In this document: in pieces, positions 15,539-23,234 of the stretch
How positions within the stretch are numbered: position 1 is the stretch's first letter
How the letters are laid out: every line of letters starts with the position of its first letter
Assembly: GCA_964608095.1 (NCBI GenBank)
Contig: CAZSMK010000074.1
Location: 1 to 23,234 of the forward strand
DNA from: CAZSMK01 sp964608095
GTDB taxonomy: Bacteria; Sumerlaeota; Sumerlaeia; MWCT01; JAGHBZ01
Length of the DNA stretch: 23,234 nucleotides
Direction: 5' to 3'
Notes under the pieces: model-generated
The model's database searches: none
What the model was told of the DNA's origin: nothing
What the model saw: the letters and a program-made list of their open reading frames with translations, nothing else
Made by a program: the position numbers and the translations under genes

Positions 15539-16141
15539 TCAATCCTCAGAGCGGTCTTCTTTCTTGAATTCTTGAGGATAAATCGCTGCGGTCAGTGTAT
15601 CCCAGAAGACTTTTCGTCTTTCTGAACCCGCCTCGGATTTCGCCGGAAATTCAATAAAAGGGACATCTATTCCATCCTGCAACAATTCTTCCGATAGGAT
15701 TTCCGCCATGATGCCCATGAGAACAGGATCTCGCGGATCTCGTTGTTCTACAGGATTGGGCGATTCCGTACCGTATCGGTTTACCTTGTGTTTGCCCCAA
15801 TGAATACCGCACGTAGGGCTGTTTTCAAGTCCCAGAAAGCACACGAGCCGGTATTTGTTTCTTATAAACTCACGCACCATCAAGATTGGAACCTTTAACA
15901 GCTCCTTGCAATGGTTTCTGAAAAAGATGTTGTCGTACTGTTGTCTTCCCTGTGGGTTTCGCATAAGTCCCATGGCGGTCGTTTCCGGGCATGGATATTG
16001 AACAATGCCGACTTTTCGTTCCATTAGATAATCGACCAGCTCACGCGAAAAAGGGAAATTCTGCCCGAGCACGTGAACACGGCAATAAGGATTCACAAGG
16101 CATTGTGCTATTAAAATGATCTTTTTATCTTTCTTGCTCAT
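15539..16141 (-). CDS. DUF523/TudS-like Fe-S protein
   Basis: The 200-residue protein has three spaced cysteine motifs that match the DUF523 / thiouracil-desulfurase (TudS) family: C14-L-V-N-P-Y-C20, C51-P-E-T-T-A-M-G-L and N-S-P-T-C111-G. In TudS the three equivalent cysteines hold a [4Fe-4S] cluster that takes sulfur from thio-bases. Here the motifs are variants (CPETTAMGLMRNPQGR instead of CPE..GGL..PR), so this is a distinct subgroup and desulfurase activity is only a possibility. GAAGGAG lies about 12 bases before the ATG. It is divergent from the Isf-like flavoprotein (225 bp between starts) and convergent with umuC. Confidence 0.65.
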   Translation of the reverse strand: MSKKDKKIILIAQCLVNPYCRVHVLGQNFPFSRELVDYLMERKVGIVQYPCPETTAMGLMRNPQGRQQYDNIFFRNHCKELLKVPILMVREFIRNKYRLVCFLGLENSPTCGIHWGKHKVNRYGTESPNPVEQRDPRDPVLMGIMAEILSEELLQDGIDVPFIEFPAKSEAGSERRKVFWDTLTAAIYPQEFKKEDRSED

Positions 16142-16292
16142 AGCGCAGTAAATCTCCTTCTTTTTATAAGATAACGTTCAGGCTATATAATCGTCTCCTA
16201 CCTCATCGTCAGAAAACAACATCCCCTGAAGTGTGTAGCCATCATGAAATCGCAAAATATACCTACCGCATCTCTTTATCCGGCTTAATCCT

Positions 16293-16320
16293 TTGACAAA
16301 ATCAATTAAGTGTTTATGAT
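16293..16320 (+). promoter_or_regulatory. Promoter of the Isf-like flavoprotein gene
   Basis: TTGACA (16293-16298), a 16-bp spacer and TATGAT (16315-16320) lie 46 bp upstream of ATG 16367. Confidence 0.55.
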
Positions 16321-16366
16321 ATACCATATCAAAATGTGTACCCATTATGTAAAAAGGAAGGATACG

Positions 16367-17110
16367 ATGAAGATAACTGCGTTCAATGGAAGCCCCCGAG
16401 GAGAGAAAAGCAACACCAACACAATGGTGCGTGAATTTCTCGCCGGCGCCAACGAAGCGGGTGCGGAAGTAGAAAACATTTTTCTTGTAAATAAAAAAAT
16501 CAAACCATGCATAGGTTGTTTCTCGTGCTGGAATATAACACCCGGGGAATGCACTTTCAGAGACGATATGGATGAGTTGATTAGTAAATTCATTACATCT
16601 GACATAGTCGTCCTCGCAACGCCTTTATATGTGGATAACGTCACGGGTATCATGAAAAACTTTCTCGAGCGGCTTTGCCCGATTGTAGATCCTCATTTTG
16701 AAAAAGACGAACAGGGCGAATACCGACACAAAAAACGCTATGACAAATATCCCGGCATGGTCGTAATTTCTAACTGTGGGTATCCGGAACAATCCCATTT
16801 TCAGGTACTGCATCTCCTGTTTGAACGGGTTGCGCGGAATTTTCACTCCCGCATCATAGCCAAGATTTATCGGGGCGCAGGTGAACTACTGCAATCACTT
16901 AATCCTAAACTGACTGAACGTATCGCATCGTATAGACAACTTCTCCGTCAAGCCGGCATAGAGATTGCCACTAATTCAGAACTTTCTGAAAAACTCAAAG
17001 AAGAACTGGAAACGCCCCTTATACCGCACAATCTTTATATCAAGACCACAAACCGATATTGGGACAAATCACTTGCAGAATTGAAGCACAAAAAAGAATA
17101 CCCAACATAA
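16367..17110 (+). CDS. NAD(P)H-dependent FMN reductase / iron-sulfur flavoprotein-like
   Basis: The 247-residue protein begins MKITAFNGSPRGEKSNTNTM, the flavodoxin-like FMN phosphate loop of the NADPH-dependent FMN reductase family. It continues with the Cys cluster C48-x2-C51-x2-C54-x7-C62 (KPCIGCFSCWNITPGEC), which matches the compact motif that binds [4Fe-4S] in archaeal and bacterial Isf proteins. ATPLYVDNVTGIMKNFLERL is the second flavin-binding loop of the family. I chose ATG 16367 because AAGGAAGG lies 5-10 bases upstream; an earlier in-frame start at 16310 overlaps the promoter. The likely role is electron transfer or reduction of quinone, O2/H2O2 or aromatics in the cytoplasm. The last 60 residues are a lineage-type extension. 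Confidence 0.8.
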   Translation: MKITAFNGSPRGEKSNTNTMVREFLAGANEAGAEVENIFLVNKKIKPCIGCFSCWNITPGECTFRDDMDELISKFITSDIVVLATPLYVDNVTGIMKNFLERLCPIVDPHFEKDEQGEYRHKKRYDKYPGMVVISNCGYPEQSHFQVLHLLFERVARNFHSRIIAKIYRGAGELLQSLNPKLTERIASYRQLLRQAGIEIATNSELSEKLKEELETPLIPHNLYIKTTNRYWDKSLAELKHKKEYPT

Positions 17111-17241
17111 AACATTTTTTTGCATCGAAAAGATGTACGAAATAACAATCTCCTATGCTTTCTTCTTGAAATACAAAACAAAGTTCTCATAAAATCAACG
17201 TTAAAGATATCTCTTTATAAAGAACAAGAAGGGAAACACGA

Positions 17242-17775
17242 TTGAAAAATATGAATCGTATAAATCCAAAACATGAGGGGATTCGAGATCTCTTACGTGT
17301 TGTCGGTATCCTGCTTGTTACAGCCGGTGGAATCTTCTTAATAGTAGGGTTGGTGGATTTTTTCAGGGCATTCGGTGGGAATCGTCCTCCTGAACTTTTC
17401 TGGTGCGCTTTTGTCGGCATTTTGCTTCTCGGTCTCGGATTAACAACTTGTCGGTTCGCTTTTCTTGGCATGGTATCCCGATACATCGCAGGTGAAGTCG
17501 CGCCGGTTGCAAAAGACACCTTCAATTATCTCGCAGATGAAACCAGCGAAGGCGTCAGGACTATTGCAAAGTCAATCGACGAGGGGATTGGAGGTCACAA
17601 TGAAGAGCCCATGCTTATAAGGTGCCATAAATGCAACACCATAAATCCTGCGGATGCTCGATTTTGTCGCAATTGCGGGGTGCCGCTCAAGAAAACTCGC
17701 CCTTGCAAACATTGCGGCGAGCTTAACGATCCCGATGCTAAATTTTGCGATAATTGCGGCAAACCTATGGATTGA
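17242..17775 (+). CDS. Membrane protein with two C-terminal zinc ribbons
   Basis: The 177-residue protein has two membrane helices (about 18-40 and 52-76) and a linker (77-125: VAPVAKDTFNYLADETSEG...). Two zinc ribbons in tandem follow, with C128-x2-C131...C142-x2-C145 and C155-x2-C158...C169-x2-C172, each with the 'NPADARFCRNCG' / 'DPDAKFCDNCG' pattern of zinc-ribbon domains. The TTG at 17242 is the better start: AAGGGA stands seven bases upstream, whereas ATG 17251 would be 16 bases away. The function of such membrane zinc-ribbon proteins is unknown; the ribbons would face the cytoplasm. It is flanked by redox genes but has no clear link to them. Confidence 0.75.
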   Translation: MKNMNRINPKHEGIRDLLRVVGILLVTAGGIFLIVGLVDFFRAFGGNRPPELFWCAFVGILLLGLGLTTCRFAFLGMVSRYIAGEVAPVAKDTFNYLADETSEGVRTIAKSIDEGIGGHNEEPMLIRCHKCNTINPADARFCRNCGVPLKKTRPCKHCGELNDPDAKFCDNCGKPMD

Positions 17776-17893
17776 TAGCGAACCACTGAGTTCACTATCA
17801 CTCACGCAATTGCTTTGTAATAAAAACACGATACAGTGGTGAAAAGAACGTCTATAGAGTAAAACGTCATTTTATTCAGAGGAGTAAAACAAT

Positions 17894-18406
17894 ATGGATG
17901 CAATGGAAGCGCTTCTGACGCGACGGAGTATACGAAAATATAAACCTCTCGAGATTCCTGATAATCTCGTCAAACAGATTCTTCAATCTGCCATGAATGC
18001 ACCTTCAGCCGGGAACCAACAACCCTGGGAGTTCATCATTGTCACCAAACGCGAAATCCTCGACACCATCATGAAGGCTCATCCATATTCCGAAATGCTT
18101 GCGGAAGCACCTATGGCTCTTGTGGTATGTGGTAATGAACAAAAAGAGGAACACAAGGGATATTGGGTTCAGGATTGTTCCGCAGCAACCCAGAACATTC
18201 TCATAGCTGCCCGCGCACTGGGGCTCGGTTCTTGCTGGCTCGGTGTCTATCCCCGACAGGAACGCCTTAATCCTATCAAAACTATTCTTGGATTACCGGC
18301 ACACGTCTTGCCTTTATGTGTCATAGCATTGGGCTATCCTGATGAGGAAAAACCTACACCAGACCGATATGACACAGAGAAAATACATTATGATAAATGG
18401 GAATAA
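17894..18406 (+). CDS. Nitroreductase-family FMN oxidoreductase
   Basis: The 170-residue protein starts MDAMEALLTRRSIRKYKPLEI, with the RRSIRKY FMN-phosphate motif. APSAGNQQPWEFIIV (32-46) follows, then the dimer-interface helix AATQNILIAARALGLGSCWLGVY and LPLCVIALGYPDEEKP near the C-terminus. This is the short, flavin-only type typical of anaerobes. Such enzymes reduce nitroaromatics, quinones or flavins with NAD(P)H; the physiological substrate cannot be read from sequence. AGAGGAG lies nine bases before the ATG. Confidence 0.9.
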   Translation: MDAMEALLTRRSIRKYKPLEIPDNLVKQILQSAMNAPSAGNQQPWEFIIVTKREILDTIMKAHPYSEMLAEAPMALVVCGNEQKEEHKGYWVQDCSAATQNILIAARALGLGSCWLGVYPRQERLNPIKTILGLPAHVLPLCVIALGYPDEEKPTPDRYDTEKIHYDKWE

Positions 18407-18807
18407 ATTTCGAAACCGTATCATCTTTTTGTAAGTACCTGGTGAGATATGCACACAATAAGGAATCAATCACATCGGTTCCCCCGGGAAGACACTCCAG
18501 CATAAGACTACATGAGTTTCAGGGCAACTGATTCATCAACTACCCTCTTTCCCTCAATTCTAAAGGATTTTATCATAGTCTTGTTTGCTTACGATTAAAC
18601 AGAAATCAATCAGCGCTCGCATGGGTGAATGAATATCGTATTCGCCCATGAGACCTCGTTGACGCTTTCCGTTTCTCCTTATACGCAAGAGCCGTTTAAT
18701 TTCGCGAATCGCTTCTTCCCTTATAACGTGTCGTACATTTTTGTTGTCAATTGAAGTAAGTGGCCTTTATACTTTTTACTTCATTTCATTATAGGGAAAC
18801 CGACGTA
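18407..18807. other. 400-bp gap between nitroreductase and DUF5989 gene
   Basis: There is no ordinary gene. A hairpin at 18620-18650 (CATGGGTGAAT pairing with ATTCGCCCATG, one G-T position, 9-base loop) lies inside a minus-strand open frame listed separately. The left part (18407-18550) shows nothing I can name. Confidence 0.5.
18560..18766 (-). other. Open minus-strand frame, possible gene relic
   Basis: From just after a TAA at 18769-18767 the frame is open for 68 codons to TAG at 18562-18560. It gives a basic, helical stretch (VRHVIREEAIREIKRLLRIR, then QRGLMGEYDIHSPMRALIDF, ending KQDYDKIL). It has only internal ATGs and no ribosome binding site, so if real it is a truncated gene end. 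I do not recognise it. The promoter region of the DUF5989 gene overlaps its beginning. Confidence 0.25.
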
Positions 18808-19053
18808 ATGCTCGATTTTATCCTTAATAATTGGTGGCGGGTTGTCCTCTTGTTTATCCTTGTGGGAATTCCCGTATTCTTCGCCATTTTTTTTAAAGAA
18901 CGGATCGCCATAATCGGTGAGTTTCTTCAATTCTTGAAAGAACGAAAACTTCTGTGGATGACGCCCATTATTATCGTTTTTCTGCTGTTGAGCATACTCA
19001 TCATTGTAGCGGAAAAATCGGTTATCCTGCCTTTCATATACGCCCTGTTCTAA
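18808..19053 (+). CDS. DUF5989 family small membrane protein
   Basis: The 81-residue protein has two membrane helices (about 10-29 and 51-68) joined by a loop IGEFLQFLKERKLLWMTP. It ends with the family's typical 'FIYALF' C-terminus. That order, 'E(F/L)LQFL(K/R)ERK..W..PI', second helix, 'PFIY(T/A)LF', matches DUF5989 as I know it. These are short proteins often found beside carbamoyltransferase and glycan genes; no such neighbour is present here. I prefer ATG 18808 (AGGGA ten bases upstream) to the GTG at 18760. Function unknown. Confidence 0.7.
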   Translation: MLDFILNNWWRVVLLFILVGIPVFFAIFFKERIAIIGEFLQFLKERKLLWMTPIIIVFLLLSILIIVAEKSVILPFIYALF

Positions 19054-19131
19054 TATCCTTCGTGAATATGTCTACTCTGCGCCTTTCAAATCAGGCTGTC
19101 AGGGTGCTCCTTTTCTGGAGAGCGAAGAAAG

Positions 19132-19168
19132 ACGGCAGGCTATCCTCTTGTTTGCGACAGCCTGCCGT
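19132..19168 (-). terminator. Intrinsic terminator of glnA
   Basis: ACGGCAGGCT and AGCCTGCCGT form a perfect 10-bp stem around a 17-base loop, 10 bp past the glnA stop. On the minus strand it is followed by CTTTCTT. CAGGCTGTC at 19092-19100 can pair instead with GACAGCCTG (19156-19164), giving a competing 9-bp stem. Confidence 0.7.
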
Positions 19169-19178
19169 AAAGGTTGGT

Positions 19179-20597
19179 TTACAGGTCGTAATAAAGTGCG
19201 AATTCGTAGGGATGCGGCCTGCTCTCAACCGCAATCACCTCACGTGTCATTTTGTAGTCGATCCATGTCTGGATAACGTCTTCGGTAAACACGTCGCCCC
19301 GTAAAAGAAATTCATGGTCCTCGTTGAGAGCGAAAAGGGCTTCCTTGAGCGAGCCCGGCACCTTCTTGACCTGCTTCGCCTCTTCCGGCGGCAGGTCATA
19401 AATGTTCTTGTCAAGCGGGCTGCCCGGGTCGATTTTGTTGATAATTCCGTCAATGCCCGCCATCAACATGGCGCTGAACACGTAATAAAAATTAGCGCTT
19501 GGATCAGGCGGTCGAAACTCGATCCGGCGTGCCGCTTCTTTCGGCGAGTACATAGGAATCCGCACAGCCGCGCTTCGGTTTCTCTGTGAATACGCCAGGT
19601 TCACGGGCGCCTCGAAGCCCGGCACAAGACGCTTGTAGGAATTCGTCGTGGGCGCGGCAAACGCAAGAACAGCCGGAGTATGCGCAAGTAGCCCGCCGAT
19701 AAAGTACAGCGCATCTTCACTCAAGCCCGCATACTGATTCCCCGCAAAAAGGTTCTTTTTGCCTTTCCACAGGCTGACATGCACGTGCATACCTGAACCG
19801 TTGTCGCCATACAGCGGCTTCGGCATGAAGGTGACCGTCTTGTTGTTACGCCATGCAACGTTCTTGACGATATACTTGAACAGCAGACATTTATCGGCCA
19901 TGTGGGTGAGTGTATCGAAGCGCATATCGATCTCCGATTGTCCCGCAGTGGCGACTTCATGATGCTCCGTCTCGACCTCGATGCCGTTCTCCATGAGTGT
20001 CATCAGCATCTCGGTCCGAAGATTCCAGAGTGAATCGGTCGGAGGTACAGGGAAATATCCTTCTTTGTAGCGTGGTTTGTAGCCGAGATTAGGATTTTCT
20101 TCTCTTCCCGTGTTCCAGCGACCTTCCTTCGAATCTATATAATAGAACCCGTAATTATAACTCTGATCGAACCGGATATCGTCGAATATGAAGAACTCGA
20201 GTTCAGGTCCGAAATGAGCCTCATCCGCGATACCTGTCTGCTTGAGATATGCTTCGGATTTGAGCGCGACGTTTCGTGGATCGCGGGAATACTTTTCGTG
20301 CGTAATCGGATCGACGATGTTGCAGACCAGGCTAAGCGTGGGAACCGATGCGAACGGATCGATCATGGCGGTAGCCGGATCAGGTTTTACCAGCATGTCG
20401 GATTGGTGAATCGCCTGCCAGCCCCGAATACTCGAGCCGTCAAATCCGAATCCTTCCTCGAACGATTCCTCTTTAAGTTCATTGAATGGTACGGTGAAAT
20501 GCTGCCACAGTCCCGGAAAATCCATAAACTTGAAGTCAACACACTTGACTCCTTTTTCCTTACCCATTGCGAGTACTTCTTTGGGTGTCATGGTCAT
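19179..20597 (-). CDS. glnA: Glutamine synthetase type I (GSI-beta-like)
   Basis: The 472-residue enzyme makes glutamine from glutamate, ammonia and ATP, the entry point of ammonium assimilation. Visible landmarks are FDGSSIRGW (52-60), the metal/glutamate site E132-x-E134 (GPELEFFIF), HHEVATAGQ, NGSGMHVH (266-273), the ATP-side RIEFRPPDPSANFY and the adenylylation site Y400 (NIYDLPPEE). The last is diagnostic of the beta subtype, whose activity is switched by adenylyltransferase GlnE. GlnE and PII are not in this window. AAGGAGG stands nine bases before the first ATG (MTMTPKEV). It is preceded by a -24/-12 promoter and the sigma-54 activator gene, so transcriptional control by nitrogen status is likely. 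Confidence 0.97.
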   Translation of the reverse strand: MTMTPKEVLAMGKEKGVKCVDFKFMDFPGLWQHFTVPFNELKEESFEEGFGFDGSSIRGWQAIHQSDMLVKPDPATAMIDPFASVPTLSLVCNIVDPITHEKYSRDPRNVALKSEAYLKQTGIADEAHFGPELEFFIFDDIRFDQSYNYGFYYIDSKEGRWNTGREENPNLGYKPRYKEGYFPVPPTDSLWNLRTEMLMTLMENGIEVETEHHEVATAGQSEIDMRFDTLTHMADKCLLFKYIVKNVAWRNNKTVTFMPKPLYGDNGSGMHVHVSLWKGKKNLFAGNQYAGLSEDALYFIGGLLAHTPAVLAFAAPTTNSYKRLVPGFEAPVNLAYSQRNRSAAVRIPMYSPKEAARRIEFRPPDPSANFYYVFSAMLMAGIDGIINKIDPGSPLDKNIYDLPPEEAKQVKKVPGSLKEALFALNEDHEFLLRGDVFTEDVIQTWIDYKMTREVIAVESRPHPYEFALYYDL

Positions 20598-20671
20598 TTA
20601 TCTCATCCTCCTTTTTCGGGTTTTTCATTTGAAAACCCTGTAAGCGTTATAACCGTTCAGGATATATATGG

Positions 20672-20686
20672 GCAAAACTTATGCCA
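20672..20686 (-). promoter_or_regulatory. Sigma-54 (-24/-12) promoter of glnA
   Basis: On the minus strand the sequence reads TGGCATAAGTTTTGC. It has TGGCA and TTGC with exactly ten bases between the invariant GG and GC, matching the RpoN consensus (TGGCAC-N5-TTGC) except for one T. Transcription would begin near 20660, about 60 bases before the glnA ATG. Confidence 0.8.
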
Positions 20687-20749
20687 GAAACAAGACAGTG
20701 TTGTAACTCCAATCATTTCAATCTTTTCTATTTGTCAGCCGCATGAGGT

Positions 20750-20820
20750 GCGATGAATATTCCTATTTCGTTTCATCAAATTTGATGAATTTTTCATCGC
20801 GTCGACGATATTTTCATCTA
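20750..20820. promoter_or_regulatory. Candidate activator-binding region (UAS) of glnA
   Basis: A perfect 18-bp palindrome, TTCATCAAATTTGATGAA (20772-20789), is nested between GCGATGAA (20750-20757) and TTCATCGC (20793-20800), themselves inverted, with a further TTCATC at 20813-20818. This lies 65-130 bp upstream of the sigma-54 promoter, where enhancer-binding proteins normally sit, and reaches the 3' end of the activator gene. The stems are AT-rich with no T-run, which argues against a terminator. Confidence 0.55.
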
Positions 20821-22950
20821 TTTCGGCGCCTTCGCTCGCAACGTATTCCGGTCTATACCCAACAGATGCGCCGCTCGGCTCTTGTTGTTCCCCGTCAATT
20901 CAAGCGCTGACTCTATCAGTGCTCTCTCCACCGGCTCCATCAGCTCCTGCCAGAGCGCGCCTTTCTCTATCTTCCCATTCTCTGGAACGGCTGCACTTGA
21001 CTCGCTTATCCGCCACGTAAAGTAGTGACGCATCTCTTCCAGGGCAAGCTTCTTATCCGGCACACTCGGGCTCCCGGGCACTGCGCCTTTTCCTACTCGT
21101 GACTTCCCTTTACGAACCGCGTCCGGCAGTACCTCCGCCTCGATTACGACTCCCTTCGTCATCAATACGCTCCGTTCCATGTAATTCTGAAGTTCGCGTA
21201 CATTGCCGGGCCAGAAATAATGAATCAAGAGATTCATCGCTTCAGGCGTGATTTGCGATACATTCTTTCCATACTGCTCGCTGTAACGTTTAAGGAAAAA
21301 GGCAATAAGTGCGGGAATATCCTCTTTTCGTTCACGCAGTGGCGGCAGCTGTATCTCCACCACATTGATACGATAATACAAGTCCTCACGGAAATGACCG
21401 TTCTTTATCTCACGGGCGGGGTCTTTATTTGTAGCGGCAATAATCCGGACGTCCACCTTGATATTTTCATGTGAACCGAGCGGTGTGATTTCCTGGTTTT
21501 GCAGAACTCGGAGCAGTTTTGCCTGCAACGCCGGACTCATCTCGATTATCTCGTCAAGAAAAAGCGCCCCACCGTCGGCGATCTGAAAAAGTCCTTTCTT
21601 ATTGGAAAACGCGCCCGTAAATGCACCACGGACGTAACCGAACAACTCGCTCTCCAATAGTTGTTCGGGAATCGCTGCACAGTTAACTGCGACAAAGGGT
21701 TTCGGTGCGCGTGGACTCTGGTGATGTATGGCACGCGCAACCAGTTCCTTGCCTGTGCCGCTTTCGCCCAGAATGAATACCGGCGCAGGTGAGTGCGCTA
21801 CCATATCCATGAGATGAAATACCTTCTGCATAGAAGGCGCCTCGCCGATGATGTTCTCGAATCGGTATCGCTCGTTCAACTGTTGCCTCAGAATTATATT
21901 TTCCCTTATCAATGTTTCGTGGCGTTCGTCTACAAGCTGTTGAATATGAACCGCCTGAGCGATAGAGGACGCGACGATTTTGAGAAAATTCAGGTCTTCG
22001 TAAAACTGCCGTTCACCCTGGAACTGTTTGTCCGCGCTCAAGGCGCCGATAACCTGATTCTGCAACCGTAGAGGGACACAAAAGAAGGAGCGTTTTTCCC
22101 TCTTCTTTATCACTTCGCGCCGGGCGCCGGTTCGGTCAAGAAAACGCGAATCGCGCCGGATGTCTTTAACGGCAACAGCCTTGCCACTCTGAACCACATT
22201 ACCCGTGATGCCCTCGCCGAGCTTGTAGCGCCCTCGTTCCTTCTCTTCCCTCGAAAGCCCCACTGATGCAGAAATTGTGAGCTCATCGTTTTTCGGGTCG
22301 TAAAGGACCAGGGTACCCCGACGCATACGGAGATGTTTGCTCACGATTTCCATAATCTGGGTAAAACACTCGTTCAAATCTATGGTGGTTGAAATGACTT
22401 CGGCAATTGCCAGAAGTGTTTGTTGACGGCTGGTTTGATTCTTAAGGTCCTCGTATGCCTGTGCATTCTTAATCACCAACGACGCCTGATTCGCTACTAC
22501 TTCCATGAGGTGAAGATCTTCTTTGGTAAATGCGTTCAGCGTATCGCTGTCTACGCTGATAGCGCCAATCACCTGTTTATCCACTATGAGGGGTACCACG
22601 AGCTCCGACTGGAGATACTCTTTGACGCGGACATAACGGGGATCTTTCCCGACATTGCCGACCAGAACAGACTGCTTGTTCTTCACCGCCCAACCGGTAA
22701 GACCTTCGCCGACCTTCAACTTCACTTTGTGCTCGACGTCTTTACCCAACCCACGCGCAACCATGATATCCAGCACTCGTTTCTTTTTGTTCGCCAGTAT
22801 TATCGAGCCGGTCGTGGCGCCCGTGAACTCGATACAACTGTCCAGAATAATCTCCAGGAGTCGTTGCGAGTCCATGGTCGAGTTCATCAACAGGGATATA
22901 TCCTGCAAAATCTTGAATGGATTTCCCTTCTCGCGTTTTGTTCGTGCCAT
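20818..22950 (-). CDS. Sigma-54-dependent activator with two GAF domains (NifA/FhlA type)
   Basis: The 710-residue regulator has two GAF sensor domains (about 25-165 and 180-335) and a linker helix. The AAA+ sigma-54 activation domain (about 365-600) has Walker A GESGTGK (395-401), the sigma-54-contacting GAFTGA (442-447), Walker B with LDE at 465-467 and the FWPGNVREL motif (579-587). A Fis-type helix-turn-helix (about 675-708: LTGNNKSRAAHLLGIDRNTL) closes it. The C-terminus RAKAPK is a few residues shorter than usual. There is no phospho-receiver domain, so activity is probably controlled by a small ligand or partner through the GAF domains, as with NifA. GGAGAGGG precedes the ATG. glnA lies 220 bp downstream on the same strand with a sigma-54 promoter, making it the obvious target. 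Confidence 0.93.
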   Translation of the reverse strand: MARTKREKGNPFKILQDISLLMNSTMDSQRLLEIILDSCIEFTGATTGSIILANKKKRVLDIMVARGLGKDVEHKVKLKVGEGLTGWAVKNKQSVLVGNVGKDPRYVRVKEYLQSELVVPLIVDKQVIGAISVDSDTLNAFTKEDLHLMEVVANQASLVIKNAQAYEDLKNQTSRQQTLLAIAEVISTTIDLNECFTQIMEIVSKHLRMRRGTLVLYDPKNDELTISASVGLSREEKERGRYKLGEGITGNVVQSGKAVAVKDIRRDSRFLDRTGARREVIKKREKRSFFCVPLRLQNQVIGALSADKQFQGERQFYEDLNFLKIVASSIAQAVHIQQLVDERHETLIRENIILRQQLNERYRFENIIGEAPSMQKVFHLMDMVAHSPAPVFILGESGTGKELVARAIHHQSPRAPKPFVAVNCAAIPEQLLESELFGYVRGAFTGAFSNKKGLFQIADGGALFLDEIIEMSPALQAKLLRVLQNQEITPLGSHENIKVDVRIIAATNKDPAREIKNGHFREDLYYRINVVEIQLPPLRERKEDIPALIAFFLKRYSEQYGKNVSQITPEAMNLLIHYFWPGNVRELQNYMERSVLMTKGVVIEAEVLPDAVRKGKSRVGKGAVPGSPSVPDKKLALEEMRHYFTWRISESSAAVPENGKIEKGALWQELMEPVERALIESALELTGNNKSRAAHLLGIDRNTLRAKAPK

Positions 22951-23075
22951 TTCTACCCTCTCCTATCATTACCGATACAAATAACCTACCAGCAGAGACG
23001 AAATTGTGTCTATACCAATACGAGAAAACCCGGTAGCCGTGGCACATAACGGAAACACAGTAGGTCAATTTATAT

Positions 23076-23105
23076 TTGACATTCAGAGGTTTTCTATCAT
23101 ACACT
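23076..23105 (+). promoter_or_regulatory. Promoter of tRNA-Gly
   Basis: TTGACA (23076-23081), an 18-bp spacer and TACACT (23100-23105) lie 29 bp upstream of the tRNA. Confidence 0.5.
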
Positions 23106-23134
23106 AATACTACAATTTACTGATAGTAATAAGA

Positions 23135-23211
23135 GCGGGAGTAGCTCAGCTGGTTAGAGCGCCACCTTGCCAAGGTGGAGGTCGAGGGTTCGATCCCCTT
23201 TTCCCGCTCCA
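23135..23211 (+). tRNA. tRNA-Gly(GCC)
   Basis: The 77-base sequence folds as a full cloverleaf. The acceptor stem is GCGGGAG with TTCCCGC (last pair G-U), followed by D-arm GCTCAGCTGGTTAGAGC. The anticodon stem is CCACC/GGTGG with loop TTGCCAA, giving anticodon GCC. The T-arm is GAGGGTTCGATCCCCTT and CCA is encoded at 23209-23211. A run of six T follows directly and would end transcription. Confidence 0.97.
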
Positions 23212-23234
23212 TTTTTTACCCATCCCATCCCTTG

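Noticed and set aside
20772..20789. Terminator of the sigma-54 activator gene
   Set aside because: The stem is AT-rich with essentially no loop and no T-run; its place upstream of a sigma-54 promoter and the repeated half-sites fit a binding site better.

Overview
The window is bacterial chromosome with no phage or plasmid signature. The tRNA-Gly, a type I glutamine synthetase with the adenylylation tyrosine, a sigma-54 activator and lipoprotein/secretion-type N-termini point to a free-living Gram-negative-type bacterium. A flavodiiron protein, a nitroreductase and an iron-sulfur-flavoprotein-like enzyme suggest an anaerobe or microaerophile that meets oxygen, NO or light. GT39 glycosyltransferases and golvesin-like repeats are common in uncultured environmental phyla. 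I cannot assign a phylum from sequence alone.

Layout. (1) 1-5,400 is an eroding accessory region. It holds tandem imperfectly palindromic repeats, a coding remnant, a DUF4304-like gene with one in-frame TGA, an intact secreted beta-lactamase-fold hydrolase with three golvesin-like repeats, a long non-coding stretch with strong palindromes, a lipoprotein-like gene with an in-frame TAA, and a decayed IS3-type orfA. (2) 5,440-7,140 is an AT-rich island with one 519-aa secreted coiled-coil protein. A 39-bp exact direct repeat (4813-4851 and 7093-7131) brackets the IS relic and this gene. (3) 7,250-9,880 on the minus strand holds a GT39-like membrane glycosyltransferase and an SDR oxidoreductase. 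(4) 10,113-15,535 on the plus strand is a stress and DNA-repair block: flavodiiron protein, class II CPD photolyase, MutY-like glycosylase without an Fe-S cluster, then UmuD and UmuC with their own promoter. (5) 15,539-19,053 is a set of small redox and membrane genes: TudS/DUF523-like protein, Isf-like flavoprotein, zinc-ribbon membrane protein, nitroreductase, DUF5989 protein. (6) 19,179-22,950 on the minus strand is a nitrogen-control pair: a GAF-GAF-AAA+-Fis sigma-54 activator upstream of glnA. Between them lie a well-matched -24/-12 promoter and a cluster of TTCATC/GATGAA half-sites that could be the activator's binding region. (7) tRNA-Gly(GCC) at the right edge.

Functional reading. Block 4 fits defence against oxygen/NO and UV or oxidative DNA damage. 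Block 6 fits ammonium assimilation under sigma-54 control. I found no CRISPR array, toxin-antitoxin pair, retron or recognisable anti-phage system. The most unusual parts are the repeat-bracketed AT-rich island beside the IS relic, the tandem palindromes at the left edge, and the compact sigma-54/glnA regulatory module.
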